From Hennigella sp049177155 (GTDB lineage Bacteria; Bacillota_I; Bacilli_A; Mycoplasmatales; Mycoplasmoidaceae), in assembly GCA_049177155.1 (NCBI GenBank), contig CP185407.1:124001-188000 (forward strand): a stretch of DNA of 64,000 nt, given 5' to 3'. Both the position numbers and the translations under genes were made by a program. This document shows positions 1 through 9,900 of this stretch, piece after piece (the first letter of the stretch is position 1; every line of letters begins with the position of its first letter). The notes below the pieces were generated by a model that was given only the letters and a program-made list of their open reading frames with translations, had not been told where the DNA came from and made no database searches.

Positions 1-2
1 TT

Positions 3-122
3 ATGAGTGAGATTAAGGGTATTAAAAAAGACATTAGCGATATTAAGATCCGTCTTTTAAATGTAGAAGAAAAACTTGATCGACACGAACAATTATTTAA
101 AGATCACAGTTGGATAAAATAA
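3..122 (+). CDS. Short coiled-coil protein or C-terminal tail of a larger one
   Basis: An open frame with ATG at position 3 encodes 39 residues rich in Lys, Glu, Asp and Ile with heptad-like spacing (IKGIKKDISDIKIRLLNVEE), ending in TAA. The frame is also open over the two bases before the ATG, so this is probably the end of a longer gene that starts outside the window. The composition predicts an amphipathic coiled coil. I recognise no family. It is followed by about 70 AT-rich bases before the exporter gene. Confidence 0.5.
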   Translation: MSEIKGIKKDISDIKIRLLNVEEKLDRHEQLFKDHSWIK

Positions 123-209
123 TTTCGTCATATTCCCACAATTCATCATAGTTTAGGAAGAATTTAAAAGTTTTTCCTAAATTTTTTATTTTTTGTGTCG
201 ATATTATGT

Positions 210-2093
210 ATGGGATTAAAAATAGTAAATCAAACAAATGAGCAAGAATGTGGTGTATGTGCACTAACAGCATTACATAATTTTTATTATCGTGAACAAA
301 TTGATAAAGAACAAGTTCTTGAACAAAGTCATATTTCACAAGAAGGTATGACAATCTTTGATTTTGAGCAACTTGGGAAGGAGCTAGGAATTGACTGTGA
401 AAGTTATGAAGTTAAGTTCTCAGAATTTATTAATTTAAAGATAAATAGTTATTTTGTTTTGTTGGTGATGACACAAAATGGATCATCAAACCATTTTGTT
501 GTAGCTAGAAAGAAAAACAACTATGTTGAAGTATATGATTCATGCTCAATGCAAATATTAAAACTTAGTTATGCTGAATTAGAAAAAGTCTATATGAATG
601 TAGTGATTTTGGTAAATAAAAAACCAAACCAAACATTTGTTAAAGTCTTTGGATCAACCAAAACGCTTTTAATGTTTGATTTGAAGTTTGTATTACTAAA
701 TTTAGGTTTATCTATTCTTATTCTTGCTTTATCAATGGGAACAGCTAGTTTTTTAAACTTTATTATTGATTTAGCGATTTCAAAAGGTTCAATTAATAAC
801 TTAATCACGATTAGTTTTATTTTTGTTTTGATATATTTTGCTAATGATCTTTTATCATATGTATCAAATTTATATATGTCCAGACATATAAAAAATTATT
901 TTCTTTTATTTACAGGAAAGATATTGTCTGGGTTAGAAACAAAGAAATTAGATTTTTTGCATAAAGTTGATAAGAATTGGGTGTTTAAAGTGGATGAGTG
1001 TGTTTATAACATCTCTAATTTCTGTGTGGTAGAAGTTAATAAGTTTATTACAAGCATTATCTTTTGTGTTGCTTGTATATGTGTTATTGGTTCGTTACAA
1101 TATTATTTACTAATATTTGTTATGCTTCATGCATTACTAGAACTTATTTTCTTTTTGTTCAGCTACAGAAAAAAGAAAGAAATTTTTCTGAATGTAGTTA
1201 GATCAGAAAACAATAATGCTCAATATTACAAGCATTTAATCGCTTCATTAGCAAATGAAGTGTGATTTACAAAAAGAAAAAACATCATTCAAAGAATAAA
1301 AGACAACTATAGCAACATATATAAAAACTATCATGATGTTGTCATTTTTAAAAGCAACACATCATTATTTAAATCATTACTAAAAAGCTTCTTTGAGATT
1401 TGTATCATTGCTTTAATGGCAGTGTTAATTATTAAGACAAACACAATGACAATTGGTAAACTAACATTTGTTGTCTCTGCTTTTGCTTTATATAGAAACG
1501 CAAGTAGCGACTTGTTTAACTATTTTCTATCTAAGATAGAGTTTGACGTTTATTGACAAGTGTATAAAGATTTAACAATAGTTGGAGGTGTTGTTGATTC
1601 AAAATCATTTTCTATTGATGAAAAGATAAATTCTATTAGTTTTATTAATGACAACATAAGTGTTGTTATTGGCAATAAACAGTCAAATCATATTTCAATT
1701 CCATTTATTGAATTAATCAAAGGAAGTAAGGAAATAAGGGTTAATGGTAAAAAGATTGATTGTAATAAAAGTTTTTGAAACTCTATTGTAGTTTTAGATC
1801 AACAAACAACTACAGATACTCAACTTTTGATAAAACAAATAGGAAACAACCCAATGTTATATTCACAATATGTTCAATATTTCAATTTGGATTTAAATAA
1901 AGAACAACAATCTTTTTATGATAGTTTAATTATTAATTTGTTAACTTTGTTAAATGAACAAAACAAAATCATTTTTATCGATGACATTTTTAGATACATT
2001 AACCACAAAGATTTACTTGTAGTTAAACAAATCACAAACAAAATTAAAAAGAATAACACAGTTTTTGTTTTGGGAAAGGAGGAAAATGATTAG
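210..2093 (+). CDS. C39-peptidase exporter with a degenerate ABC ATPase domain
   Basis: About 627 residues when the TGA codons at 1263, 1557 and 1776 are read as Trp. Residues 1-135 are a C39 cysteine peptidase: Cys14 in QECGVCAL, His95 in SNHFVVA and Asp110 in VYDSC form the expected triad, the fold that trims double-glycine leaders from bacteriocin-type peptides. Residues about 150-420 are hydrophobic and match an ABC exporter membrane domain. The C-terminal 190 residues sit where the ATPase should be, but the Walker A loop is replaced by IGNKQSNHIS, no LSGGQ signature is visible, and Walker B is reduced to KIIFIDD. ATP hydrolysis therefore seems lost. ATG at 210 is preferred over GTG at 195 because C39 proteins begin a few residues before the Cys motif. 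The next gene overlaps the stop. Confidence 0.8.
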
Positions 2094-2454
2094 ACAAAAT
2101 ATTAAAATTGCACTGTTAGCTTTTCTAGCTTTAATAACATTCTGATTAGTAATGTTCAATTTTATTAAGATTGACATTGCAACTAAAGGTGTTATTACTT
2201 TTGTGGATAGTTTTAATTATTTAGCATTAGATGTGACGTCTTCTGCTTATATAGAAAATCATCAATTAGATTATGTAAAAATGCAATATGCAAAACAATA
2301 TTTTAATTGTCATATTACTTATTCATCAACCAGTGAAGATTTTAATTATTATTTGATTTCATTACCACCAATTGTAGATAAAACAAAGAGTTACATTCAA
2401 GCAAATATCATCATAGATAGTTTAAATATTTACGAATATATATTAAAAAAATAA
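2086..2454 (+). CDS. Small single-pass membrane protein, possible truncated exporter accessory (HlyD-like) subunit
   Basis: 122 residues. A very strong Shine-Dalgarno sequence (GGGAAAGGAGG, 2073-2083) lies inside the end of the exporter gene and the two reading frames overlap by 8 bases, so they are translationally coupled. Residues 7-27 form one membrane helix (ALLAFLALITFWLVMFNFIK), leaving an outside domain of about 95 residues. The junction FIKIDIATKGVITFVD resembles the membrane-exit segment of HlyD/LcnD-type membrane fusion proteins, but the long hairpin of that family is missing. The partner assignment is inference from coupling and topology; no catalytic motif is seen. One TGA-coded Trp lies in the helix. 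Confidence 0.6.
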
Positions 2455-2470
2455 AGCCAAAGGCTTTATT
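2450..2470 (+). terminator. Hairpin terminator after the exporter pair
   Basis: A perfect 9-base stem (AATAAAGCC/GGCTTTATT) with a 3-base loop begins at the stop codon of the small membrane protein. The T run after it is short. It separates the exporter genes from the convergent tRNA-Arg. Confidence 0.6.
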
Positions 2471-2474
2471 TATA

Positions 2475-2552
2475 TGGCGCACCATACTGGAGTCGAACCA
2501 ACAACCTTTAGATCCGAAGTCTAACGCTCTAATCCAATTGAGCTAATGGTGC
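2475..2552 (-). tRNA. tRNA-Arg (anticodon UCG)
   Basis: On the minus strand a full cloverleaf can be drawn: acceptor GCACCAU/AUGGUGC, D arm AGCUCAAUUGGAUUAGAGC, anticodon stem UUAGA/UCUAA closing loop CUUCGGA (anticodon UCG), a T arm with the UUCGAC loop, discriminator G and an encoded CCA. It reads CGN arginine codons. Confidence 0.93.
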
Positions 2553-2562
2553 ATTAACACTA

Positions 2563-2895
2563 TTATAGTTTTTTCAATCGTCGGTCTAAATCTTCTTTTA
2601 GTGATTTAAAACCAGAAGGTGTTGGAATAACATCCTTGTGTTGCTTTAAAAATTTAGGATGTAATGCTTTGAATGATAGGTTAATTTGTCCCAGTCCATC
2701 ATCACCAATGACAAGGAAGTCATATGTTTCACCTAAGTTAAAAAAGTTGTTTAAGCTTCTAACTAAATAATCTGAAACATTAGAAATGTGACAAATTCCT
2801 ACATTGCCATCAAAAGATGCTAAAACATATGTTTTAGCAATAGAGATGATTGTCCCTCTAACTTTTGATTTGTTGATCTCGTATTGTGATTGCAT
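2563..2895 (-). CDS. S1-domain RNA-binding protein (general stress protein 13-like)
   Basis: 110 residues. The N-terminal 75 form an S1/OB-fold domain: VRGTIISIAKTYVLASFDGN, then GICHISNVSDYL and a GETYDFLVIGDDGLGQINLSFKA segment, the usual S1 order of G-x-V-x-x-I, G-h-h-H-h-S and V-x-G-x-D-x-G. The tail is basic and ends in RRLKK. Single-S1 proteins such as Bacillus YugI/CvfD bind the ribosome. Start chosen at the third Met (2895) because a TATAAT sits on the minus strand at 2903-2908, only 7 bases upstream. This implies a leaderless message and makes the upstream Met codons untranscribed. Confidence 0.8.
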   Translation of the reverse strand: MQSQYEINKSKVRGTIISIAKTYVLASFDGNVGICHISNVSDYLVRSLNNFFNLGETYDFLVIGDDGLGQINLSFKALHPKFLKQHKDVIPTPSGFKSLKEDLDRRLKKL

Positions 2896-2902
2896 CAATA
2901 TC

Positions 2903-2911
2903 ATTATAAAC
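2903..2911. promoter_or_regulatory. Overlapping divergent -10 boxes
   Basis: TATAAT on the minus strand (2903-2908) and TATAAA on the plus strand (2906-2911) share bases. Each lies 7 bases from a start codon: the S1 protein at 2895 and comEC at 2919. RNA polymerase can occupy only one at a time, and both messages would have almost no leader. Confidence 0.5.
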
Positions 2912-2918
2912 ATTTAAA

Positions 2919-4016
2919 ATGTACAACTATAAACACAAACCAAACAAAATATTTAATAAGGATTTAGTTTTATTTCCTTTATTTTGTTTGTGTGCTATCT
3001 TGTATTTAGGAACAGTTATTGACTCGTTTTACTTATTGTTTTTATTATTAATTCCAGTTACATTAAGAAAAGTAAATATTAACAAAATTCAAATTTTGAT
3101 TTTGGTGGGAATATTGGTAATTTTTGTTTTTCTGACTGTGTTTGCACCTAATTTTAGCTTGGTACACTATTTAACATTAAAGAATCCAATTAGAAGTGGA
3201 ATTGCCACTTTTTTTGATAAACATTATGATGAAGAAACATCTGATTTCATCAAATTAATATTGTTAAATATTAAATCGAACAACACATATATTTTTTATA
3301 AACAAGTGGTTGATCTTGGAATTGTTTGATTGTTTTGTATTAGTGGTTTTCATATTTCTTTATTGTCAAGAATTATTAGAAAATTACTTAAAAAATGGCC
3401 AAACATTCAGTATTGAACAAACATAATTATCATTGGTTTGTACTCATGAATTTTAAATTTTACATATTCTAGTTTAAGAGTTTGAATTAAACAGATTGGC
3501 AATAAATGATTTAGACAAAATGAAATGAACCAATATGACCAACTTGGATTTATTGGGTTGTCAATATGTTTGTTAAACCCCTCTTGCTTTGCAAGTGTAA
3601 GCATGTTACTGTCGTTTTCTATTTGCAGTATTGTTTATTTTTTGTTCAAATTTAAATTAAATAACAAAATACTAATGTCCTTGTTAATTAGCGCTTCAGC
3701 TTTTATTGTTACTATTCCATTTATTATTGACATGAATCATAAAATTTCTTTGTTAACTTTTATTAACTCTTTTATTTTTGTTTACTTTTCCTCATTTATT
3801 TTTCTATATAACTTTTTATTTGCATGATTACCATTTATGTCGGTAATTCATAGAGGCATTATTGTTGCTTCATATGTGTTAATTGGTAACATAAGTTTTA
3901 GTAATGTTTTCATATATTCATCATCATGACCAGCTTGAGTTAAATTCATATATTATGGCTTAGGAATCGGGTTATTTAATTTGGTTTATCTTATTGTTAT
4001 AAACAATAAGATATAA
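2919..4016 (+). CDS. comEC: ComEC/Rec2-type DNA uptake channel, membrane core only
   Basis: 365 residues with TGA as Trp. The protein is mostly hydrophobic, with at least eight membrane segments. The ComEC competence signature is visible around residues 138-150 (LFCISGFHISLL, matching the family's SGLHI motif), followed by the basic and Trp-rich stretches of the Competence domain. Full-length ComEC is 600-750 residues with an N-terminal OB domain and a C-terminal metallo-beta-lactamase nuclease; both are absent here, as I recall being common in mycoplasmas. It probably carries single-stranded DNA across the membrane, perhaps for nucleotide scavenging. It is followed immediately by holA, the usual neighbour in mollicutes and Bacillus. 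Confidence 0.8.
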
Positions 4017-4024
4017 TTAAGAAA

Positions 4025-4927
4025 ATGGTAACAATCTATCATAGTGCAAATGTTGATGCAATCAACTGGAAAATATTTACTGATAACAGTGATAAAGTTA
4101 TCAATTATTTACCATCTAATTCAAAAGCAGTTGATGTTGCTAACCAATTGTGTCAATACAGTTTGTTTGATGAAGAAAATCAAAATAAAGTGTATGTAGT
4201 TAATGTAACAAACTGAAAATTTACTGACAATTCAACAAAGCAATGCATTAAAGATTTACACGCAATTGATAAGTCAATCATTTTTACTTACGAAACTGCA
4301 ACTATTAAAAATAAGATTTTTAGTGAGTTAAAAATTAAAGCAATCAAAGCAACAGCTGTTACGAAAAAAAGCAAAGCAGATGTTGTTCATAAATTGTTAA
4401 GTAAAGCAAAAATTAAATTAGATTCAGACGTTGAGCAATTGTTGGTTGACCTATTACCAGACAACATTGACTTAATAAGAAGTGAAATTTTGAAATTACA
4501 GTTAACAAATCAAAACACTTTTACTAAAAATGAAATTGAAACAATAGTGTTTGATACTGGAGATGCAACTGTATTTAATATAGTTGACTCTTGGTTAAAA
4601 GGTGATGAACAAGAAACAATTGCTCGTTTAAATGAACTATTAGCAAAGAACATCACTATTCAAGTTTTCTTACCAATCTTTATATTGAAGTTAGTTCAAA
4701 TAAAATTATTCTTAAGTGCTAAACTTGAAAGATGGTCACCAGAAATTATTATAGCTAGACAGGGTATTCCATTCTGACAGCAACGTAATTATGCTGACCT
4801 AAGACCATATGATCAAAAGTTAGATGAAATTAATAAGATGTTGAAAAAGTTATATCAATTTGATATAAATGTGAAAAAACAAAAAAATATACCATATACT
4901 CAATTAATAAAAATACTATTCAATTAA
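4025..4927 (+). CDS. holA: DNA polymerase III delta subunit
   Basis: 300 residues with TGA as Trp. Delta is the clamp-loader subunit that opens the beta sliding clamp. The N-terminus (MVTIYHSANVDAINWKI), the middle KAKADVV/KLLSKAKIKLD segment and the NIDLIRSEILKLQL stretch match the layout of Bacillus-type HolA (YqeN). The C-terminal helical domain has the VFNIVDSWLKGDEQETIARLNELL pattern typical of the family. A TATAAT at 4012-4017 overlaps the comEC stop and lies 7 bases before the ATG, so it may have its own leaderless promoter. Its clamp-loader partner delta-prime is also in the window (17124-17927). Confidence 0.8.
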
Positions 4928-4928
4928 T

Positions 4929-6101
4929 ATGAAAAAATTAGAAAAAGAATTATACGAAAAACATGCCAAAAGACTAGAAGCGATTATTAATATTAATTCT
5001 ACTTTTGTTCCATACTTAAAAAGACCAGATTTTAATAATGCTATTAAAACGCAATTAAACATTTTGGCTATTTGTGAAAAGAAATTTCCTAAAGCAAAAT
5101 TAGCTAAGAAATATTCATCACAAGCTTTAGTTGATACATTAAATCAAATTACTAAAGACACTTTCCAAGTTAACCCAAACTACAAATATGAAGATGATAC
5201 AGATTTAATTGATTCTATCAATTATCTTTACACATTCTGTAACAATATGTTTAGAGTTAATTTGGATGATTTAGTAGCAGGCAAACAAATTACAGCTACT
5301 GATCCTAAAATTGATTTAAGAGCAAAAGCAGAATGAGATGATGAAGGCAAAAAGATATCTCCAAACTTTGCTTTTGCTGGTGGTATTCCATTAGCTTCTA
5401 CACCATATGAAAATCCGTATTTTGTTGGGAAAGCATATGCTAAATTAACTGACGATATGAAACAAGGAAAGTTTTATCGTTTTACTTCAAAACCTAAAAT
5501 TGTTCTTATAGCTAAATGAATTATTGCTGCTTTAATGATATTATCTGTTTTAGCGCTAATTACAACATCTGTATTAGCGTTTATGGCCGCAGATTTAAAG
5601 ATTACAGATGGAGAAGAAACAGGAACACTCAATGGTGTTGGAGCAATTGGTAGTGGTGTTTTGTACATCTTTGTTGCTCTATTCTCTATCTATCCGATTT
5701 ATATTTTGTTAAGAGGTTTGCTAAGCAAGAACCTTAACACTAAATACTACTTTAGTGGTGGTTTAATAATTACTTTCATTATTTTAACAGCAATCATTAT
5801 CATGCCAGATATGAGAATTACATGGTTATTAGAAAAATCAGGAATTCAGATCACAGAAAAAGTAGGTCAAGCATATGTTGCTTTCATTGGATGAAAAATA
5901 ATGTATGTAGTGGCCTTAGGCATTATTGGTGCTTCAATTATTCCAATGGTATTGGCTTCAATTATGAATCCAAAACCTGATACAGCAGCTGTTGATGCAA
6001 AAATTAAAGAATATATTGATATGTTTACAGCTGAATCAGTTCAATCACCAGTTCCGCCTAGTGCTGATAAGCAAACACCACAAGAAGATAAAAAGAAATA
6101 A
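4929..6101 (+). CDS. Four-helix membrane protein of unknown function
   Basis: 390 residues with TGA as Trp. I do not recognise the family. A soluble N-terminal half of about 185 residues, rich in Lys, Asn and Asp, precedes four membrane helices at roughly 195-222, 236-262, 277-298 and 322-347. The short C-terminal tail ends in a Pro/Gln/Lys-rich stretch (PVPPSADKQTPQEDKKK). There is no signal peptide. The ATG is 1 base after the holA stop and the next gene follows after 3 bases, so it is co-transcribed with holA and the ECF S component. Confidence 0.6.
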
Positions 6102-6104
6102 TTA

Positions 6105-7025
6105 ATGATTGATGAAAAGGAAAAGAAAAACTCGAGTTTTAATGTAAGAAAGTTTTTCTTTCCTTTTTCTCCTATTAAGTCTTTTCGTTCTATTCGTCTT
6201 TTAATGTTATTAGCCATACTTATCGCTTTGCGATTGGTGTTTGGTGTATTAACAATTAGAGTAGCACCATTTGCTTTGTCTATTTCTATTGCTTGGTTGC
6301 CTTTAATGGTAATTGGTTGATATTTTGGACCAGTAATTGGATTGGTTATAGGAATGTTGACAGACACCATTAGTTTTTTAATGGCCGGTGGAGGCATATG
6401 GTTTTGAATGTATGCCATTCAAGAACCAATTGTAGGATTGATATCTGGTCTTGTTGGTGGATGATGTAGATTTAGACAATTAAATATCAATAAGAAATTT
6501 ACATTGGATATTGTTATTGATCAAATCCTGGTTATTGGTTTTGCTGTCTTAAGTTATGTAATATTAATTGTTTGGCTAGATCCTTCTAAACATTTTCAAG
6601 GACATGAAGAAGAATTTAAACAATTCTACAGCATTTACAAATGAGTAGCTATAGCTGGTATATCATTCTTAATTGTTGTCTTTGAAGCATTAATGATATT
6701 AACAATGACAAAAAAGATTGGTAATAAAGACCACCATACGATGATTAACTTTGTTTATACAAGCAGTCTAGTCATAGTAACTATGTTTTTGTTCTCAATC
6801 GCTTTAGGACCAATAACTGCTGTTGAATATGTTAGATTTATTTCTGGTGTTACACCAGAAGCATTCTTAAAGTATGGATCAATCTTTTATTTAGTTCCTA
6901 GAGTTGCAGTTGAAGGAATTAAGGTACCTTTAGAATCTTTGGCTTTGTTTGGTGTCGTTTCTCTATTTGACAGTCAAGTAGAAAATGTTGTAAATAGAAT
7001 CAATAACTCTTGAGTTATTTACTAA
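6105..7025 (+). CDS. folT: ECF transporter S component, folate (FolT)-like
   Basis: 306 residues with TGA as Trp. After a basic N-terminus, six membrane helices follow. The first two match the S-component pattern: LMLLAILIALRLVFGVLTIRV, then FALSISIAWLPLMVIGWYFGP and GLVIGMLTDTISFLM, as in FolT-family proteins (PF12822). S components bind a vitamin and share the EcfA-EcfA'-EcfT module, which is at 50408-53137. The substrate is inferred as folate from the family resemblance, and a DHFR-like gene lies 1 kb downstream. Other vitamin specificities cannot be excluded. It ends just before the rpsU promoter. Confidence 0.7.
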
Positions 7026-7056
7026 TTTTTTAATATTTAAAATTTATAGATTAATA

Positions 7057-7094
7057 TATAATTTAACAATTAAAACACGAAAGGTGGTGAATTT
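7057..7094 (+). promoter_or_regulatory. Promoter and ribosome binding site of rpsU
   Basis: TATAAT at 7057-7062 is followed by a 32-base leader holding a strong Shine-Dalgarno sequence (AAAGGTGG, 7080-7087) 7 bases before the ATG at 7095. No convincing -35 box is visible. Confidence 0.6.
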
Positions 7095-7262
7095 ATGCAA
7101 AAAGTAATCGTAAAAGACGGTGACTTAAATGATGCTATGAAGAAATTCAGCAGAATTGCTGCTGAAACTCGTAGAGCTGCACAAGCACACACCTACTACT
7201 TAAGACCGGGTCTTAAAAAAGCTGAAAAATCAAAACAAGCACAAAGAAGAAAATTTAAATAG
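7095..7262 (+). CDS. rpsU: 30S ribosomal protein S21
   Basis: 55 residues, the normal length for the family. The sequence follows the S21 pattern: MQKVIVKDGDLNDAMKKF, then RIAAETRRAAQAHTYYLRP (family RKxxREGxLxExRRRxxYxKPS), with a very basic C-terminus KAEKSKQAQRRKFK. S21 sits near the 16S rRNA anti-Shine-Dalgarno and helps initiation. It was missed as a long frame because of its small size, but has its own promoter and ribosome binding site. Confidence 0.9.
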   Translation: MQKVIVKDGDLNDAMKKFSRIAAETRRAAQAHTYYLRPGLKKAEKSKQAQRRKFK

Positions 7263-7273
7263 AAGAATCAAAC

Positions 7274-8041
7274 ATGAAAAACATATTCAAAACTATTGGA
7301 TATATATTATCGTTACCGTTTGTTCTACTTGTTGTTTTATTGGGTTTGTTATCTGCTAAAAGAAAAGCAAAAAAATATCTTAAAGATCCAAACAGTATCT
7401 TTCCTAAAGATAGAGCAAAAATTGTTTATAAGTTATTTAGAAAATTCTTATATCTAAAACGAGTAGAAATCGAAGTTAATGATATCGAGCATTTACCAGC
7501 AAAGCAAATGCTATTTATTGCTAACCACAAAGGAATATTAGATCCTATTGTTTTATTTGTAGCATTATATGAAGCTGAAAAGATTGGTACAATTTCATTT
7601 GTAGCAAAGAATGAATTAAGCAAGAAATGAGTAACACGTTGTGTTATTCAATTAATGGATGGTATCTTCCTTCAAAGAGATGATGGTAGAAGTATTTACA
7701 ATTGTTATTTAAAAGAAACAGAAAACTTAAAGAAAGGTTATTCTGTTGCTGTGTTCCCTGAAGGAACAAGAGTTAGAGGTGACAACTTTGGAGAATTTAA
7801 ACCTGCAACATTAAAAGTTGCTTATGAAAATTTTGTTGCTATTGAACCTTGTGCAATTTATGGAACAGACAAGAAACGCAAATTTATAAAGAAACTTCCA
7901 GTTAAGATTGCCTTCTTAAAACCAGTTCAACCAACTAACTTTATAAATATAAAGCAAGAACAATTGATGGCAACACTACAAGCATCTATCTTTGTTAAAT
8001 ACAATCAATTAAAAGATAAACCAAACGAAGCAGGAAAATAA
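7274..8041 (+). CDS. plsC: 1-acyl-sn-glycerol-3-phosphate acyltransferase
   Basis: 255 residues with TGA as Trp. An N-terminal membrane helix (residues 8-26) precedes the PlsC domain. The catalytic motif appears as NHKGILD (family NHxxxxD, residues about 82-88), and the substrate-binding motif as VFPEGTRVRG (family FPEGTRS). The enzyme adds the second acyl chain to make phosphatidic acid, the precursor of all mycoplasma phospholipids, at the inner face of the membrane. It starts 11 bases after rpsU and is followed after 1 base by the DHFR-like gene. Confidence 0.9.
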
Positions 8042-8042
8042 T

Positions 8043-8543
8043 ATGATTTATTTAATTACAACACATAACAAAAGAAAAAATTTATCATACATTACTTCAC
8101 AAAACCATTTACATACGCATTTGTGAAAAGCCATTTCTGAATTAACAGTTCACAAAACAGTGTTGTATCCTACTTCTACTTTTACTGCTTTTAAAAACAA
8201 AGCTTTACCTAACAGGGTAAATATGGTTTTTGCTGAAAGCAACAGAAAAACACAAAAACTACCAAACGTGTTAGTAAATAACAACTACAAAGACATTATT
8301 AACACATTCAAAAATAAATCTGAGGATTTATATATCATTGGAACAACTCAATATATCATTGAACGATTTGCAAAAGATATTGACTTCATTGTTGACTACA
8401 CAACAGAAGAAATCGAAGCAACAAAAATTAACATCTTCGACACAATCAACTTTGCTGACTTTATCTTATTAAAAAAAGAAGATCACTCTCATTTTGTAAT
8501 TAGATACTTTGTTAGAGAGCAAACTAACTTTATTGGTTATTAG
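8043..8543 (+). CDS. Dihydrofolate reductase-like protein, active site apparently degraded
   Basis: 166 residues, the usual DHFR length. The fold is recognisable from TVLYPTSTFTAFKNKALPNRVNMV (family VxMGRxTxxSIxxPLPxRxNIV) and YIIGTTQYIIERFAKDID (family IGGxxIYxxxLxxAD). The N-terminal active-site region, normally GIGxxxxLPWxxPxDLxxFK with the catalytic Asp/Glu, reads NHLHTHLWKAISELT and shows no acid in the expected place. The NADPH-binding glycines are also eroded (PTSTF for GRKT, GTTQ for GGxx). It could be a dead or repurposed DHFR. Its position directly before scpA and scpB resembles other mycoplasmas. Confidence 0.6.
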
Positions 8544-8546
8544 TAT

Positions 8547-9317
8547 ATGGACGCATTAAATTTAAAATTATCAGATTTTGATGGACCTCTTGATCTATTG
8601 CTAACATTAGTTAGAGAAAACAAGATGGATATTGAAAATATCAATATTTTAACTATCGCTGATCAATATTTAAAATTTGTGTATGGACAAAAAGATTTAG
8701 AAATTAATGAAGCTAGCGAATATTTATTAATTGCTAGTACATTAGTTTGAATTAAATCTAAAACTATTTTAAGTTTTACTGTTAAGCTTTCTGAAGAAGA
8801 ACAATCTCAAATTGAAGCAGAAAGACAAAAACTTATTAATCAAATTGTTTTGTATAAGAAATATCGTGACTTAGTTCCTAAGTTATCAAACTTCTATGAC
8901 AAACGTGGAAAGATGTATTCAAAGAAACAAGATGATGTAGAAAAGCTTTTAAACAAAACATTTGCTAAAGAAGTGTTTGTTATACCAAACAAAATAAGTT
9001 TTTCAGCCTTACAAAGAGCAATGCAAAATGCTTACGAAAAATGAAGACTAAATATCTTTACTAATAAACAAATCATTGTCCAAGAAGTTTCGGCAGAAGA
9101 AGTTGAAAAAGAAATACAAGAGATATTTGAAAAATATCCTGACGTTACTAAATATGCTTTAACAGACTTTATTAGACTAATAGATGAAAAGTATTTAACA
9201 GATCAATATTTAGTAACATGTTTCGTTTGTTTATTAGATTTAGCTAAAAACGGACAAATCGTTTTAAAACAAGAAGGATTTGACGACGAGATATATTTCG
9301 ATGTGATAAGGGGATAA
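8547..9317 (+). CDS. scpA: Segregation and condensation protein A
   Basis: 256 residues with TGA as Trp. ScpA is the kleisin of the SMC-ScpA-ScpB condensin that compacts and segregates the chromosome. The N-terminus has the classic FDGPLDLLLTLVRENKMDIENI motif, followed by DQYLKFV and EASEYLLIASTLVWIKSKTIL, which binds the SMC neck. The C-terminal winged helix (YALTDFIRLIDEKYLT...CLLDLAKNGQI) binds the SMC head. It is separated from scpB by 2 bases, in the conserved operon order. Confidence 0.93.
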
Positions 9318-9319
9318 TT

Positions 9320-9877
9320 ATGAATAACAAATCAGTGATTGAATCAATTCTATATACAGTTGGATCAGAAGGTATTGAACTAGCTTCTTTGAAGAAAGTA
9401 TTATCTTTACCAATAGGTGATATTAAAAATATCATTAAAGAATTAGCAAATGATTATGCTAAAAACGAAAACTGTGGATTATGCATAAAAGTATTTGGTG
9501 AAAAATACTATATGTTAACAAAAGAACAAAATCATGAGTTTTTAGCGAAGCTAGTTAACATTAAAACAAAAAACCCTTTAACACCAGCATTACTTGAAAC
9601 ATTAGCTATTATTGCTTACAATCAACCTTGCACAAGAACTAAGATTGAAGAAATAAGAAATATTGACCCAACATTTGCTGTTGATCGTTTAATTGAATTA
9701 GGTTTAATAGAAAACATTGGTAGAGCAGAAACTCCAGGAAATCCATTCCTTTATGGAGTAACACAAAAGTTCTTTGAACTTTTTGGTATTAAATCTTTAA
9801 AAGAACTACCACCTATTGAAGACGTTGACTTTAATATCACCGATGATGATTTAAACTTCTTTGATAGTTCAAGATAA
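9320..9877 (+). CDS. scpB: Segregation and condensation protein B
   Basis: 185 residues. ScpB is a dimer of tandem winged helices that clasps ScpA. The sequence SVIESILYTVGSEGIELASLKKVL matches the first winged helix. The second carries TPALLETLAIIAYNQPCTRTKIEEIR and RLIELGLIENIGRAETPGNPFLYGVT, the most conserved segment of the family. Translation start ATG at 9320 with an overlapping GGGGAT ribosome binding site in the end of scpA. A bidirectional terminator follows directly. Confidence 0.93.
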   Translation: MNNKSVIESILYTVGSEGIELASLKKVLSLPIGDIKNIIKELANDYAKNENCGLCIKVFGEKYYMLTKEQNHEFLAKLVNIKTKNPLTPALLETLAIIAYNQPCTRTKIEEIRNIDPTFAVDRLIELGLIENIGRAETPGNPFLYGVTQKFFELFGIKSLKELPPIEDVDFNITDDDLNFFDSSR

Positions 9878-9880
9878 AAA

Positions 9881-9900
9881 AAAGAGCTTAAGCTCTTTTT
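9881..9900. terminator. Bidirectional terminator between scpB and the PQ-loop-like gene
   Basis: The 20-base palindrome AAAGAGCTTAAGCTCTTTTT is flanked by A-rich and T-rich runs, and so works in both directions. The stop codon of the convergent minus-strand gene lies inside it. Confidence 0.75.
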
